The position numbers and the translations under genes are program-made. Source: Acipenser ruthenus (Eukaryota; Chordata; Actinopteri; Acipenseriformes; Acipenseridae). From it: a DNA stretch of 64,000 nt. Positions 32,592 through 43,409 of the stretch are shown one piece after another; within the stretch, counting starts at the first letter, position 1, and each line of letters begins with the position of its first letter. The notes under the pieces are model-generated. The model did not search any database, had not been told where the DNA came from, and was given only the letters and a program-made list of their open reading frames with translations. Location: NCBI RefSeq assembly GCF_902713425.1, contig NC_081242.1:559855-623854 (forward strand). The letters are read 5' to 3'.

Positions 32592-33137
32592 TAATCTCAC
32601 CTCTTCAGGAGTGAATCTATCGCATTGTGTTGTCAGCATCTCTTGAAGGCTGTAAAAAAAAATAGGATTGTACGATGAAATATAAAAATAAAATCTGATT
32701 GAAATTGATAGACATCTCAGCGTGGCGTATTTTGAAGTGTTTAAAATGCCTCGTGGGATCGCTACAGGACTGTGGGATCACCGTTCAGGGGGGATGTGGG
32801 GTTATCGTGGTCCGAGACGGTGCACAGTTCACCCCTTAGTCTTTGCAGCGCTTTCATAATGATACTTACAAATCCTTCTTGATGGTTCCGGTGGCTTCTG
32901 GGTCCAAAACTTTGAATGCAGCCATGATGGCGTCCTCTGGATCAGCACCTGAGAGAGAAAGAGAGAGAGGGAGAGAAAGAGATAGCGGAGAAAACGAGAG
33001 AGAGAGGAGAGAGAGAGGGGGGGAGAGAGAGCGAGGGAGAGAGAGAGGGAGAGAGAGGAGAGAGAGAGCAGAGAGAGCGAGACAGGGAGAGAGAGGCGAG
33101 AGAGAGAGAGAGCGGGGGGAGAGAGGGAGAGAGAAGG

Positions 33138-33175
<38 letters not shown>

Positions 33176-34517
33176 AGAGAGAGCGAGACAGCGAGAGAGA
33201 GGCGAGAGAGAGGAGAGGGAGAGAGAGAGAGGAGAGAGAGAGGGGGGAGAGAGAGAGAGCAGAGAGAGCGAGACATCGAGAGAGAGGCGAGAGAGAGAGA
33301 GGGAGGGAGAGAGAAGAGAGTGAGGGAGGGAGAGAGAGCGAGGGAGAGAGAGAGAGAAAGGGGGAGAGAGGGGGGAGAGAGGAGAGAGAGAGAGCAGAGA
33401 GAGGGAGAGAGAGGAGAGAGAGAGAGGGAGTCACAGAGAGAGAGAGAGAGAGACAGAGAGAGAGAGAGGGAATTATCACAGACCGATCATACAGGACGCT
33501 ACAGTCTCTTCCAGTTCTATCAGCCTGTACTGTCTGTGTATATTACACTGAAATGTTCCTATACATTGTACATTGTGCTAAAGATGCGTGTGCCTTGTAT
33601 ATAGGACTGGAAGTCGCCTATACATTGAACTGTATCTTGGAACTCTGGAAGTTGCCTGTATTGTGTGTATATCAGACTAGGAGTGGTCAGTACTGTGTGT
33701 ATTGTAGTGGTGAGCGGTCTGTACTGTGTGTATTGAACATAAGAACATAAGAAAGTTTCCAAACGAGAGGAGGCCCCCATTCAGCCCATCTTGCTCGTTT
33801 GGTTGTTAGTAGCTTATTGATCCCAGAATCTCATCAAGCAGCTTCTCGAAGGATCCCAGGGTGTCAGCTTCAACAACATTACTGGGGAGTTGGTTCCAGA
33901 CCCTCACGATTCTCTGTGTAAAAAAGTGCCTCCTGTTTTCTATATTGGGCTGGGAGTGGTCTGTATAAGGTCTATTGTGTGCAGTGACTCACCCTTGAGC
34001 TTCTCTCCAAACATGGTGAGGAAGACGGTGAAGTTGATGGGGCCGCTGGCTTCCTTTACCATGGCCTCCAGCTCCTCATTCTTCACATTCATGCTGCCTG
34101 CAGAGAGAGGGGGGGGAGAGAGGAAGAGGGGAGAGAGAGGAAGAGGGGAGAGTGTTATTGAAACTAAACTGAGTCAAGCAGACCAGTGTTTGGGCTCTAG
34201 TGCCTTCATCAGTGTTACTGAAACTAAACTGAGTCAAGCAGACCAGCGTTTGGGCTCTAGTGCCTTCATCAGCGTTATTGAAACTAAACTGAGTCATGTA
34301 GACCAGCGTTTGGGCTCTAGTGCCTTCATCAGCGTTATTGAAACTAAACTGAGTCAAGCAGACCAGCGTTTGGGCTCTAGTGCCTTCATCAGCGTTACTG
34401 AAACTAAACTGAGTCAAGCAGACCAGCGTTTGGGCTCTAGTGCCTTCATCAGTGTGATTGAAACTAAACTGAGTCAAGCAGACCAGCGTTTGGGCTCTAG
34501 TGCCTTCATCAGTGTAA

Positions 34518-34548
<31 letters not shown>

Positions 34549-36334
34549 TCATTCGTTTCTCCTTACCCATAGCGGCCAGGGTGTCTCTGAGATCGTCCTT
34601 GCTGATGATACCGTCTCTGTTCTGGTCGATCACGGTGAAGGCCTGTGATACAAAGAGAGAGACCCCATTACAGAAAACAAACTGTCCGAAACAATCCGGC
34701 CTTTGTCACTCGCACATCACTAGGCAGGGTTTCTTAACTGTTGCCGGCGAATTAAAGCCCGTGAGCCGCATCTTTAAACTGACGGCAGCTGTCTGGTCTT
34801 TAAGACGGCAAAGCCTCCTAAAATACTCGAACTTGAAATGTAAAACGCCCCTGGCTGGCTGGTCCGTCTCACGTTATGCTGAGTTTGAGGAGAGAGAGAA
34901 AGAGAGAGTTCTTCATAGAACGAGAGAACGAGAGAACGAGAGTGCGCGTTCTAGAATTACACATTCTGGAATGTCGTGTAAGACAGCTGGGAGCGATTAA
35001 TTCCGTCTTCTGAATCCTAGGAAGTCTCCATGTAAGTACACGGGGAAAAGAGACCCCCGCATCGGCCAGGAAAAAAAAAAAACATTATATTATATTTAGA
35101 TATGTGTACATGGTTTATCTATAGCTGTGGCCACAAGCTTTGCATCGCCAAGAATTTTAGGATTGAGATTTAAAAAACAAACAAACAAGCAAAAACATGT
35201 CATTAAATTTTAATTTTTTTATTTGTTTTTATTTAATATCGTGTAATCAAAGAGAAACTACAAAATGACATCGCAAAAAAAAAAAAAAAACTCTATATAG
35301 AGGGTGATGATGCCCAGTTTCACAGCCCCCCAGTTTTATTTTGAGTATTCGTTACCTCTTTGTACTCCTGAATCTGGCTCTGCTCAAACATTGAGAACAC
35401 GTTGGAGGAACCGCCGCCCTCGGCCGCCTGCCTCCTCTTAGCCTTCTTGGGTGCCTGGAGAGGGAGAGAGGGAAACGGGGGGAGAAATTAACGTCATCCC
35501 GGCTACAGGACACTGAGCGCCATTCTGGTATAGGTCAGCCGGACCCAGGCATACAGTTTCACAACAGCTGTCCGACAATGTATCTGTCTTTAATTTTGTA
35601 CATTTTTTTCAGTTACTTCTATCTATCTAGATATCTATCTGTGTTTATTTAAATTTCTTCTGAAGTATATAGTGTTATAATGCTTAAATTCCGTTATTAT
35701 TATTATTAATTTATTTATTTCTTAGCAGACGTCCTTATCCAGGGCGACTTACAATTGTTACAAGATATCACATTATACATTATTTCACATTATACAGATA
35801 TCACATTATTTTTACATACAATTACCCATTTATACAGTTGGGTTTTTACTGGAGTAATCTAGGTAAAGTACCTTGCTCAAGGGTACAGCAGCAGTGTCCC
35901 CCCCCCACCTGGGATTGACCCCACGACCCTCCGGTCAAGAGTCCAGAGTCCCTAACCACTACTCCACACTGCTACCCACACTCACTCCCTCCCTCCCTCC
36001 CTCCCTACCTCCCTCCCTCCCTCCCTCCCTCCCTACCTACCTACCTACCTACCTACCTACCTACCTACCTACCTACCTAAATCTCTTCTGAAATAGATAG
36101 TGCTATAAGGCTTAAATTCCATTAGAGGGGTTCTGGTCGGGAAATATAAAGACGAGAGCGGATTGAATTTTAACACGTATTTTTTGAGTCTGATGTTTAT
36201 CAACAAATTCTAACATATTTGTATTTAAACGGCAAGTATAAAAAAAATACAAATTTGACGTGTTAGATATGAATTACTTTCTCCTCTGTTCTGTGCTGGT
36301 AAAATGTATTTATCTGAAGGAGATGCTTGCAAAA

Positions 36335-36375
<41 letters not shown>

Positions 36376-36870
36376 GCTCTCTCCTGATTTATGAATTAAT
36401 AAGAACTTTCCAATATAATTTAAGAATTAATTTAAAAATGAAAATTGAAATTCCATTTACAATCAATTCCAAGCAGAATTTAAAAACAAATCTGTCCCAC
36501 TATATAGATTAATTAATTCTCTCTCTGTCTCTGTCTCTCTGTCTCTCTCGCTCTCGTTCTCGCTCTCACTGTCTCTATTTCTCTCTCTTTCTCTCTCTCG
36601 CTCTCTGTCTCTCTTGCTCTCTCTCTCTCTCGCTCTCTCTCTCCCCTCTCTGTCTCTCTCTCTCTCCCCCTCTCTCTCTCTCTCCCTCTCTCTCTCTCTC
36701 CCTCTCTCTCTCTCTCGCTGTCTGTCTCTTTCTCGCTCTCTGTCTCTCTCGCTCTCTGTCTCTCTCCCCCTCTCTTTCTCTTTCTCTCTCTCCCTCTCCC
36801 TCTCTCGCTCTCTGTCTCTCTTGCTCTCTGTCTCTCTCTCTCTCCCCCTCTCTCTGTCTCTCCCTCTCTC

Positions 36871-36915
<45 letters not shown>

Positions 36916-36972
36916 CTGTCTCTTTCTCGCTCTCTGTCTCTCTCCCCCTCTATCTCTCTTTCTCTCTCTCCC

Positions 36973-37003
<31 letters not shown>

Positions 37004-37397
37004 CGCTCTCTTTCTCTCTCTCCCTCTCTCTCTCTTGCTCTCTGTCTCCCTTGCTCTTTCTCTCTCTCTCTCTCCCTCTCTTCTCTGTATATAGTTTTTA
37101 AAACAAAATTAATAAAATCATTTTCTAACAGCAGCATTAAACAATTCAGAATTCTTTCCCTGCGTCTAAAATATCTTTTCCAACAGCAGAACTAAAATTA
37201 AAAAAAGAAAAAAAAAATCACTTCCCATCGCAGAATTAAAACGACAACAAATTCAGAATTTCTTTTGCGCCGCGTCGAAAATACACTCAAATTTTTTTGC
37301 TTCCAAATTAAATAACAATACAATTCTGAAGTCTTTTACAAAAGTCCAGTAGCTGCCTCCACTGTCCCCTATCCCCTATTCCGTCCTCACTCACCAT
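32286..37397 (-). CDS. mylpf: MYLPF, fast skeletal muscle myosin regulatory light chain
   Basis: The regulatory light chain binds the myosin neck and is phosphorylated by MLCK. Exons in coding order are 37397-37395 (start codon only), 35454-35356, 34642-34567, 34097-33993, 32948-32870, 32649-32601 and 32387-32286. All have GT-AG junctions, and the total is 513 nt, or 170 residues. The N-terminus APKKAKRR with SSNVFSMF is the MLCK site. EF-hand 1 has the loop [12 protein letters not shown]. Later segments [26 protein letters not shown] and [19 protein letters not shown] match mammalian MYLPF (169 residues) nearly throughout. An isolated ATG exon followed directly by a donor is typical of this gene. 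The 3' UTR probably extends to an AATAAA near 31768. A 60-bp satellite and a CR1 fragment lie in introns. Confidence 0.96.
32517..32592. repeat. (AAT)n microsatellite in MYLPF intron 6
   Basis: The run ends 8 bp beyond the exon donor region. It is preceded at 32466-32512 by a degenerate copy of the Tc1-like terminus (acagctctgggtgaaaattt). Confidence 0.9.
32949..33471. repeat. (GA)n-rich tract in MYLPF intron 4
   Basis: Over 500 bp of GA-rich microsatellite next to an exon boundary. In transcript sense it is a (CT)n polypyrimidine tract running directly into the acceptor. Arg/Glu and Ser/Leu repeat ORFs here are artefacts. Confidence 0.95.
33733..33943 (-). mobile_element. CR1-like LINE, 3' terminal fragment
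   Basis: Closely matches the 3' part of the 29.2-kb copy (aagaaagtttccaaacgaga; gtgtcagcttcaacaacatt), which points to a fairly recent common source. In MYLPF intron 4. Confidence 0.85.
34152..34514 (+). repeat. 60-bp tandem repeat in MYLPF intron 3 (6 copies)
   Basis: Exactly 60-bp units with the motif gaccagcgtttgggctctag. The length is divisible by three, so both strands appear open. The neighbouring MYLPF frame is interrupted by proper splice sites at 34097 and 34567. Confidence 0.95.
35126..35327 (+). mobile_element. Tc1-like non-autonomous element without the 89-bp array
   Basis: Left end agctgtggccacaagctttg and right end ggtgatgatgcccagtttc match the termini of the 8.3-kb and 38.3-kb copies. 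The interior (ctctatatagagggtgat) retains only a remnant of the 89-bp unit. It lies in MYLPF intron 2, 29 bp from the exon donor. Confidence 0.68.
35694..35976 (-). mobile_element. SINE family A, subfamily with internal duplication
   Basis: Minus-strand copy in MYLPF intron 1 carrying the same internal duplication (cattatttcacattatacag) as the copy at 25603. Confidence 0.87.
35985..36080. repeat. (CCTC)n/(CCTA)n tetranucleotide tract
   Basis: CCTC-type units change to CCTA-type units part way through the run. In MYLPF intron 1. Confidence 0.9.
36515..37085. repeat. (TC)n-rich tract in MYLPF intron 1
   Basis: About 570 bp of interrupted TC/TG dinucleotides. Long Arg/Glu ORFs on the minus strand are artefacts of this composition. 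Confidence 0.95.
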
Positions 37398-37399
37398 TT

Positions 37400-37500
37400 C
37401 TCCCTGGGTCTGGAACTGCTTGTAGGAAATAGAGAGAAGCTGGGAGGCTGAGACTGACTGAGATGATCTGCCCAGACTCTCTGTCTTTATATAACCCCAG
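37400..37500 (-). promoter_or_regulatory. mylpf: MYLPF core promoter and 5' UTR
   Basis: On the minus strand TTATATAA lies at about 37484-37491. A start site near 37455 would give a 5' UTR of about 60 nt before the ATG at 37397. Just upstream, ctatacttag resembles a MEF2 site with one mismatch, which would fit muscle expression. That role is inferred. Confidence 0.7.
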
Positions 37501-37888
37501 ACCCTGAGAAGCTAAGTATAGAACAACACAAGTTTGGCTTCCCCTAGGAGAGAGAGAGAGAGGAGGAGGAGGAGGAGGAGAAGGAGGAGGGCGGGGCAAG
37601 GAGGAGTTCTCAATTTCTTCAGGAATAGTTCCCGACTGTAGCGCAGCGAGCCGCTAGCGTTTCAGGCGACTCCATTCGTGGACTAATAAGGAGAAGGAAG
37701 AGTCACCCTCCCTCTCTCTCTCTCTCTCCCTCTTTCCTTTCCTCCTTCTGTCCATTTCATTCACCCTCCCTTCGACAGCCCTTGTAGATATGGACAGGAT
37801 GCCACACGCAGTTGGATATCTGCCTATCTAGCGATCTGTGAATCTGTGTATCTCTCTGTGTCTATCTATCAATGCAGCAATCTACCAG

Positions 37889-38215
37889 GGGCCAGTGATC
37901 ATGTTAATAAAGCTAATAAGAGGTGAGAGAATGGATTTTAAAGATGGTCAGCGCTCCTTTAAAGGGAGGGGCCAGTGATCCTGTTAATAAAGCTAATAAG
38001 AGGTGAGAGAATGGATTTTAAAGATGGTCAGCGCTCCTTTAAAGGGAGGGCCCGATGATCATGTTAATAAAGCTAATAAGAGGTGAGAGAATGGATTTTA
38101 AAGATGGTCAGCGCTCCTTTAAAGGGAGGGCCCGGTGATCATGTTAATAAAGCTAATAAGAGGTGAGAGAATGGATTTTAAAGATGGTCAGCTCTCCTTT
38201 AAAGGGAGGGGCCAG
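37889..38215 (+). repeat. 80-bp minisatellite, locus 1 (4 copies)
   Basis: Units of 80 bp with the motif ttaataaagctaataagagg, upstream of MYLPF. The same unit occurs inverted in CD2BP2 intron 5. Confidence 0.95.
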
Positions 38216-38300
38216 ACAGGCACTCAAAAGACAAGCTACCTGAATCTTCTCCTGACAACAGAGCATCTCTCTCCAGAACATGATTTCTGTTTGCAATTAC

Positions 38301-39330
38301 AGCTCTGGCCAAAAGTTTTGCATCACCTAGAATTTTAGGATTGAGACAGAATAATAATAATAATAATAAATCTATATGAACATCATTTAGATCTTTTTAT
38401 TTAACATCATGTAATCAAAGATATTACAAAATGATATCGCGAAAAAGCCATAATAGCAGTCCAGTGAGTATTTCATGTTAGATTTCAAAATGTCACATTT
38501 TTCCAGTCAGCTTTTTTCAATGTTCAGTATCTGGAAAACTACAAAGTGGTGTGGAATTCAATATGTTAACAAGGGAACATTATTCAGCAGCTTTCATTGG
38601 ACTCTATGAAGCTGAGGGAGTTCATTCTATATAGAGGGTGTGGAATTCAATATGTTAACAAGGGAACATTATTCAGCAGCTTTCATTGGACTCTATGAAG
38701 CTGAGGGAGTTCATTCTATATAGAGGGGGTGCAATTCAATATGTTAACAAGGGAACATTATTCAGCAGCTTTCATTGGACTCTATGAAGCTGAGGGAGTT
38801 CATTCTATATAGAGGGTGTGCAATTCAATATGTTAACAAGGGAACATTATTCAGCAGCTTTCATTGGACTCTATGAAGCTGAGGGAGTTCATTCTATATA
38901 GAGGGTGTGCAATTCAATATGTTAACAAGGGAACATTATTCAGCAGCTTTCATTGGACTCTATGAAGCTGAGGGAGTTCATTCTATATAGAGGGGGTGGA
39001 ATTCAATATGTTAACAAGGGAACATTATTCAGCAGCTTTCATTGGACTCTATGAAGCTGAGGGAGTTCATTCTATATAGAGGGGGTGGAATTCAATATGT
39101 TAACAAGGGAACATTATTCAGCAGCTTTCATTGGACTCTATGAAGCTGAGGGAGTTCATTCTATATAGAGGGTGTGCAATTCAATATGTTAACAAGGGAA
39201 CATTATTCAGCAGCTTTCATTGGACTCTATGAAGCTGAGGGAGTTCATTCTATATAGAGGGTGTGGAATTCAATATGTTAACAAGGGAACATTATTCAGC
39301 AGCTTTGTTGTGTCCAGTGATAAATGTTTA
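38301..39330 (+). mobile_element. Tc1-like non-autonomous element with internal 89-bp array, copy 2
   Basis: The left terminus acagctctggccaaaagttt is typical of fish Tc1-like inverted repeats. It is followed by the segment shared with 8298-8467 and then about 8.5 copies of the 89-bp unit (38548-39306). The right terminus is not recognisable. The array breaks into unique sequence at ttgttgtgtccagtg. Confidence 0.8.
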
Positions 39331-39346
39331 AGCTATATGCAGTGTA

Positions 39347-39372
39347 TCTATCTATCTATCTACCTATCTGTA

Positions 39373-39430
<58 letters not shown>
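39347..39430. repeat. (CTAT)n microsatellite
   Basis: Tetranucleotide run with occasional CTGT and CTAC variants. Confidence 0.95.
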
Positions 39431-40059
39431 AAATAAACTGAAAATGACTAACACAACAGTTGGTATGTGATTTGCAGAGATCAAATTAGTTTCCTTACAG
39501 AAACATAAAGTGCATCAAAAGAAGTCACAGGAAGTTCGTATTCGCAAACCTCGCGATATCAGCTTGAAAACGTGGAAGCTGTCGAGGCTCGCAGTGCTGA
39601 CGGTTCGAGTTTCTCTTCTCTCGTCTTCTCTCGCTCTTCCTAATTTGGGCTTGGAGAAGTTTCCTGGTTACAGTTTGCACTATGCAGCCTCCCCCCTCCT
39701 CTCTCTGCCCCCCTTCTCTCTCTCCCTCCCCCTTCTCTCTCTCCGTCCCCCCTTCTCTCTCTCCCTCCCCCTTCTCTCTCCCCTTCTCTCTCTCTCTGCC
39801 CCCTTCTCTCTCTCTCCCTCCCCCTTCTCTCTCTCCCTTCTCTCTCTCTCCGCCCCCCTTCTCTCTCTCTCCCTCCCCCTTCTCTCTCTCCCTTCTCTCT
39901 CTCTCTGCCCCCCTTCTCTCTCTCTCCCTCCCCTCTCTCTCTCCCCCCTCTGGAAAGCAATCCTGTTATGCCAACTATTTAGACGAAGCAGAAAGATGCT
40001 TGTGAGTGCAGTACTTTACTTCATAGAATCAGAAGCTATAAATTGTAACTGATGTTTAG

Positions 40060-40102
<43 letters not shown>

Positions 40103-40127
40103 CAACTAGAAGTCTTGCTCTGTCTTC

Positions 40128-40182
<55 letters not shown>

Positions 40183-40282
40183 GAAGAGAAAAAGTAATTG
40201 ACAAACTGAAAAACATTTAAATATTTATATAGAGAGAGAGTTTGCATTGCCATTGTAGTACCACAGTCTGTCTGCATTGGCA
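39431..40282. other. Intergenic, low-complexity rich
   Basis: Unique sequence to 39690, then a C/T-rich tract (39690-39952), then two (AT)n runs at about 40058-40100 and 40128-40181. No gene is recognised. Confidence 0.75.
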
Positions 40283-40516
40283 TTTATTATTTATTTCTTA
40301 GCAGACACCCTTATCCAGGGCGACTTACAGTTGTTACAAGATATCACATTATTTTTACATACAATGACCCATTTATACAGTTGGGTTTTTACTGGAGCAA
40401 TCTAGGTAAAGTACCTTGCTCAAGGGTACAGCAGCAGTGTCCCCTCACCTGGGATTGAACCCATGACCCTCCGGTCAAGAGTCCAGAGCTCTCACCACTA
40501 CTCCACACTGCTGCCC
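40283..40516 (-). mobile_element. SINE family A
   Basis: Complete minus-strand copy (tail agcagacacccttatccagg; head actccacactgctgccc). A (TCTG)n microsatellite follows at about 40530-40572. Confidence 0.88.
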
Positions 40517-40535
40517 AGTGCAGTGGCTCTGTCGC

Positions 40536-40572
<37 letters not shown>

Positions 40573-41065
40573 GGACAGTTTATAATTGAGGGTTTTAATA
40601 ATTTAATAATTGAGGTCTCTGGCTGCACGGGGGGGAGTGCGTGGGAGTGTGATCTTTTGACCCCTGTGCGGAGCAGTGGACTAGCAGCTACATAGCGAGA
40701 GGGAAAGAGAGAGAGAGAGGGGGGGGGGGGGAGGGGGGGGGGGCAGACTGATATAGAAACACTTTCTCCACCTGCTGGCTTCTCAAAGCTTCTTAGTATT
40801 TATACCACTGCTCAAAATAGCCACCCTGAAGTGCCCCGAGTTACAAGGGACAGCACTGGCACTTAGAAAGGGCTTGGACAAAATATTGGAAACACCTGCC
40901 ATAGCACTGTCAAAGACTAGGACTGTCAGTCTAATGCCTTTCTCTCTCAAGTTTCTTTCTTTCTTTCAGAGCAGAGGTTAACTGTAGTTAACTAGCACAG
41001 ACCCCAAGAAGAAGGGATTCTATTGTAGCGTCAAACTGAACAGAATTGTGGGGCTCTGTTGTTAT
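40573..41065. other. Intergenic, nothing recognised
   Basis: Mixed unique sequence with a GA/poly-G stretch at 40700-40745. No coding or repeat family was identified. Confidence 0.6.
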
Positions 41066-41067
41066 TA

Positions 41068-41298
41068 TTTGTTTATTTAGCAGACGCCTTTATCCAAGGC
41101 GACTTACAGAGACTCGGGTGTGTGAACTATGCATCAGCTGCAGAGTCACTTACAACTACGTCTCACCCGAAAGACGGAGCACAAGGAGGTGAAGTGACTT
41201 GCTCAGGGTCACACAATGAGTCAGTGGCTGAGGTGGGATTTGAACCGGGGACCTCCTGGTTACAAGCCCTTTTCTTTAACCACTGGACCACACAGCCT
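41068..41298 (-). mobile_element. SINE family B
   Basis: Complete minus-strand copy, nearly identical to those at 30200, 43408 and 49195. Confidence 0.87.
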
Positions 41299-41396
41299 CC
41301 TTTCTCTGTCTGTCTGTCTGTCTGAAGCTTTAATGAAACTAAACTCTGTAAGAATGTAGTGAACTAACCCAGACACAGCCATACATTGGTTTCGTA

Positions 41397-41690
41397 GTTT
41401 TGCCCTCACTTCTATACAGCTCGTTCACTCATTTGAATGACAGTGAAGCCTCCCTTGCCATCAGTTTGCGTCACGCCCGCCACCCCTGTTCTTCAAATGA
41501 GAACGAAACCATCCGGGCGCCGTTAGGGTTACGTCACTTCCTTAACCTTTTGCCCTCACTGTCCATCCCCAACCGCACATTTGAATGAAAGAGAAGCCTT
41601 CGGCTGCCCTTAGTTTTCGTCACTTCCTTTCACGCTGCCCTCGTTTGTTTTGCACGGCGCTGAAGAAGAGACGCACAGAGAAGTAGGTAA
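41397..41690 (+). promoter_or_regulatory. cd2bp2: Candidate CD2BP2 promoter with repeated CGTCAC motifs
   Basis: Three CGTCAC sites lie at about 41470 (tgcgtcacgc), 41531 (ttacgtcacttcc) and 41617 (tcgtcacttcc). The last two combine a CRE-like half-site with an ETS-like ACTTCC. The segment tttgccctcact ... atttgaatga ... gaagcc is partly duplicated. A 5'-UTR exon may end near 41675 before gtaaac. Assigned to CD2BP2 by strand and position only. Confidence 0.45.
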
Positions 41691-42142
41691 ACTTTAATGT
41701 TATTTTATGTATTGAATAGTGAACACAAGCGCGCAAACTGACCGCCAGATATGCTAATTAACCCCTTAAAATGCCTGAATATGAATTATCTTTTAAAAAC
41801 GAATGCGTTCTGGAATCGGTAAAAGTCATTATATTATAATTACCGAAATGTCGGTTTGGTTTCAAAATAATTCGGTTCACTAAATACTTTTACAGTATTT
41901 TACAAAGGCCTCAGCTTACGAAATTACCTCGCATATTATTACCAGTAAGAAAAAAAACACTTAATAGCCGTTAAAATATACAAAACTTAATGCATTAAAC
42001 ATAATACACGCGTTGCATACGTGAAGGTAAACTACGCGCTGAAAATTCAAACGTAGGACATACGAGTTTGCAAGCGCAGCGCTGACACGAACAGATTATT
42101 AAATTTATTCCGATCGAGCAACTCTAATTTAAACAGTAATAA
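41691..42142 (+). other. cd2bp2: Putative 5' intron of CD2BP2
   Basis: A/T-rich unique DNA, nothing recognised. Confidence 0.4.
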
Positions 42143-42345
42143 ATCGGGTGTGAGGGTCTCTGGTGTGGATCGGGGGCTGATTCACCAGTTCAGTGTGAAT
42201 TCAGAAACAGCTGCTTGGGTTTGTGTGGGTCGTTGCACTCTTTTTAAGAAAAAGCGATAGATCACAAACTCCAAATAGCTGTTAATTAATTCACTCTGAA
42301 CGGTAAGTCGGCTCCTGATTTCTGTGGAGAGACGGATCGCAGTAA
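42143..42345 (+). repeat. Dispersed GGTGTGGATC hairpin element, copy 3
   Basis: Contains gagggtctctggtgtggatc, the arm ttcagaaacagctgcttggg and the inverse arm aattcactctgaacgg. It lies 116 bp before the CD2BP2 start exon. Confidence 0.72.
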
Positions 42346-42473
42346 TCCGGTAATATGCTGGTGCGGGACTTTTAAAATGCTCGGAACCGGACGAGTTCTG
42401 ATCCGTGGAGCGGTCCTAGAGAACATTGCTTTACTTCTGCTTCTCGTGTTTCTGTTTCAGATTGACCTGAATC

Positions 42474-42548
42474 ATGTCCAAACGAAAAGTGACTTTTCAA
42501 GACGGGGGAGAAGATATCGATGAGGAATTGCCTAAGAAGAAGGTAGTA

Positions 42549-42586
<38 letters not shown>

Positions 42587-43245
42587 GTGTGGAGTAGTGG
42601 TCAGGGCTCTGGACTCTTGACCGGAGGGTCGTGGGTTCAATCCCAGGTGGGGGACACTGCTGCTGTACCCTTGAGCAAGGTACTTTACCTAGATTGCTCC
42701 AGTAAAAACCCAACTGTATACATGGGGAATTGTATGTAAAAATAATGTGATATCTTGTAACAATTGTAAGTCGCCCTGGATAAGGGCGTCTGCTAAGAAA
42801 TAAATAATATTAAAGACCCCTTTTCTTTAACCTGTAGATCACAGAGCTCTTAATGTGCAACTCAATTAACTCACTGCCTAATGAAATGATTATTATTATT
42901 ATAATTATTATGTTGGCAGACGCCTGCTTTAATCCCAGACGACTCACACAGGCGTCACAGGGCAGCACAGGGTTACAATGCAAGATTCATATTTAAACAC
43001 AGTGGAGTTTACAGCAAGGGCTAAATCACAATACTGCTAGAATACAATATGAACTAGGATGCAGCCAGTTAGGAGCACAGCAAGTTATATCTACAATGGC
43101 ATAACTGCAGTATAAGGTTTAGCATGGTGTAATGAACTGGTGTCTCAGCCCGTTGAAGTGAATGGAGAGACTTGCCAGACGGAAGTCAGTGTTATTCACT
43201 CATCCGCCACTAGGGGGCAATATGACGGCGGCGATGCTGTCCATA

Positions 43246-43288
<43 letters not shown>

Positions 43289-43357
43289 TATTATTATTAA
43301 TAATTTCTTAGCAGACGACTTACAATTGTTACAAGAAATCACATTATTTTTACATAC

Positions 43358-43409
<52 letters not shown>

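Noticed and set aside
32829-33604. Arg/Glu- and Ser/Leu-repeat ORFs, also at 36463-37195, 45085-45991 and 47534-48221
   Set aside because: Pure products of (GA)n/(TC)n microsatellites within introns.
33733-33943. Possible MYLPF alternative exon
   Set aside because: The sequence is a CR1 LINE 3' fragment identical in layout to the copy at 29.2 kb.
34076-34633. MYLPF exon 3 continuing as a 185-codon ORF through the 60-bp repeat
   Set aside because: The repeat length is a multiple of three so the frame stays open, but consensus splice sites and the conserved protein show it is intron 3.
39510-40052. 180-codon ORF beside a C/T-rich tract
   Set aside because: The N-terminal part is unique but unlike any family I know, and the rest is low-complexity Ser/Leu/Pro. 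No splice or promoter evidence.
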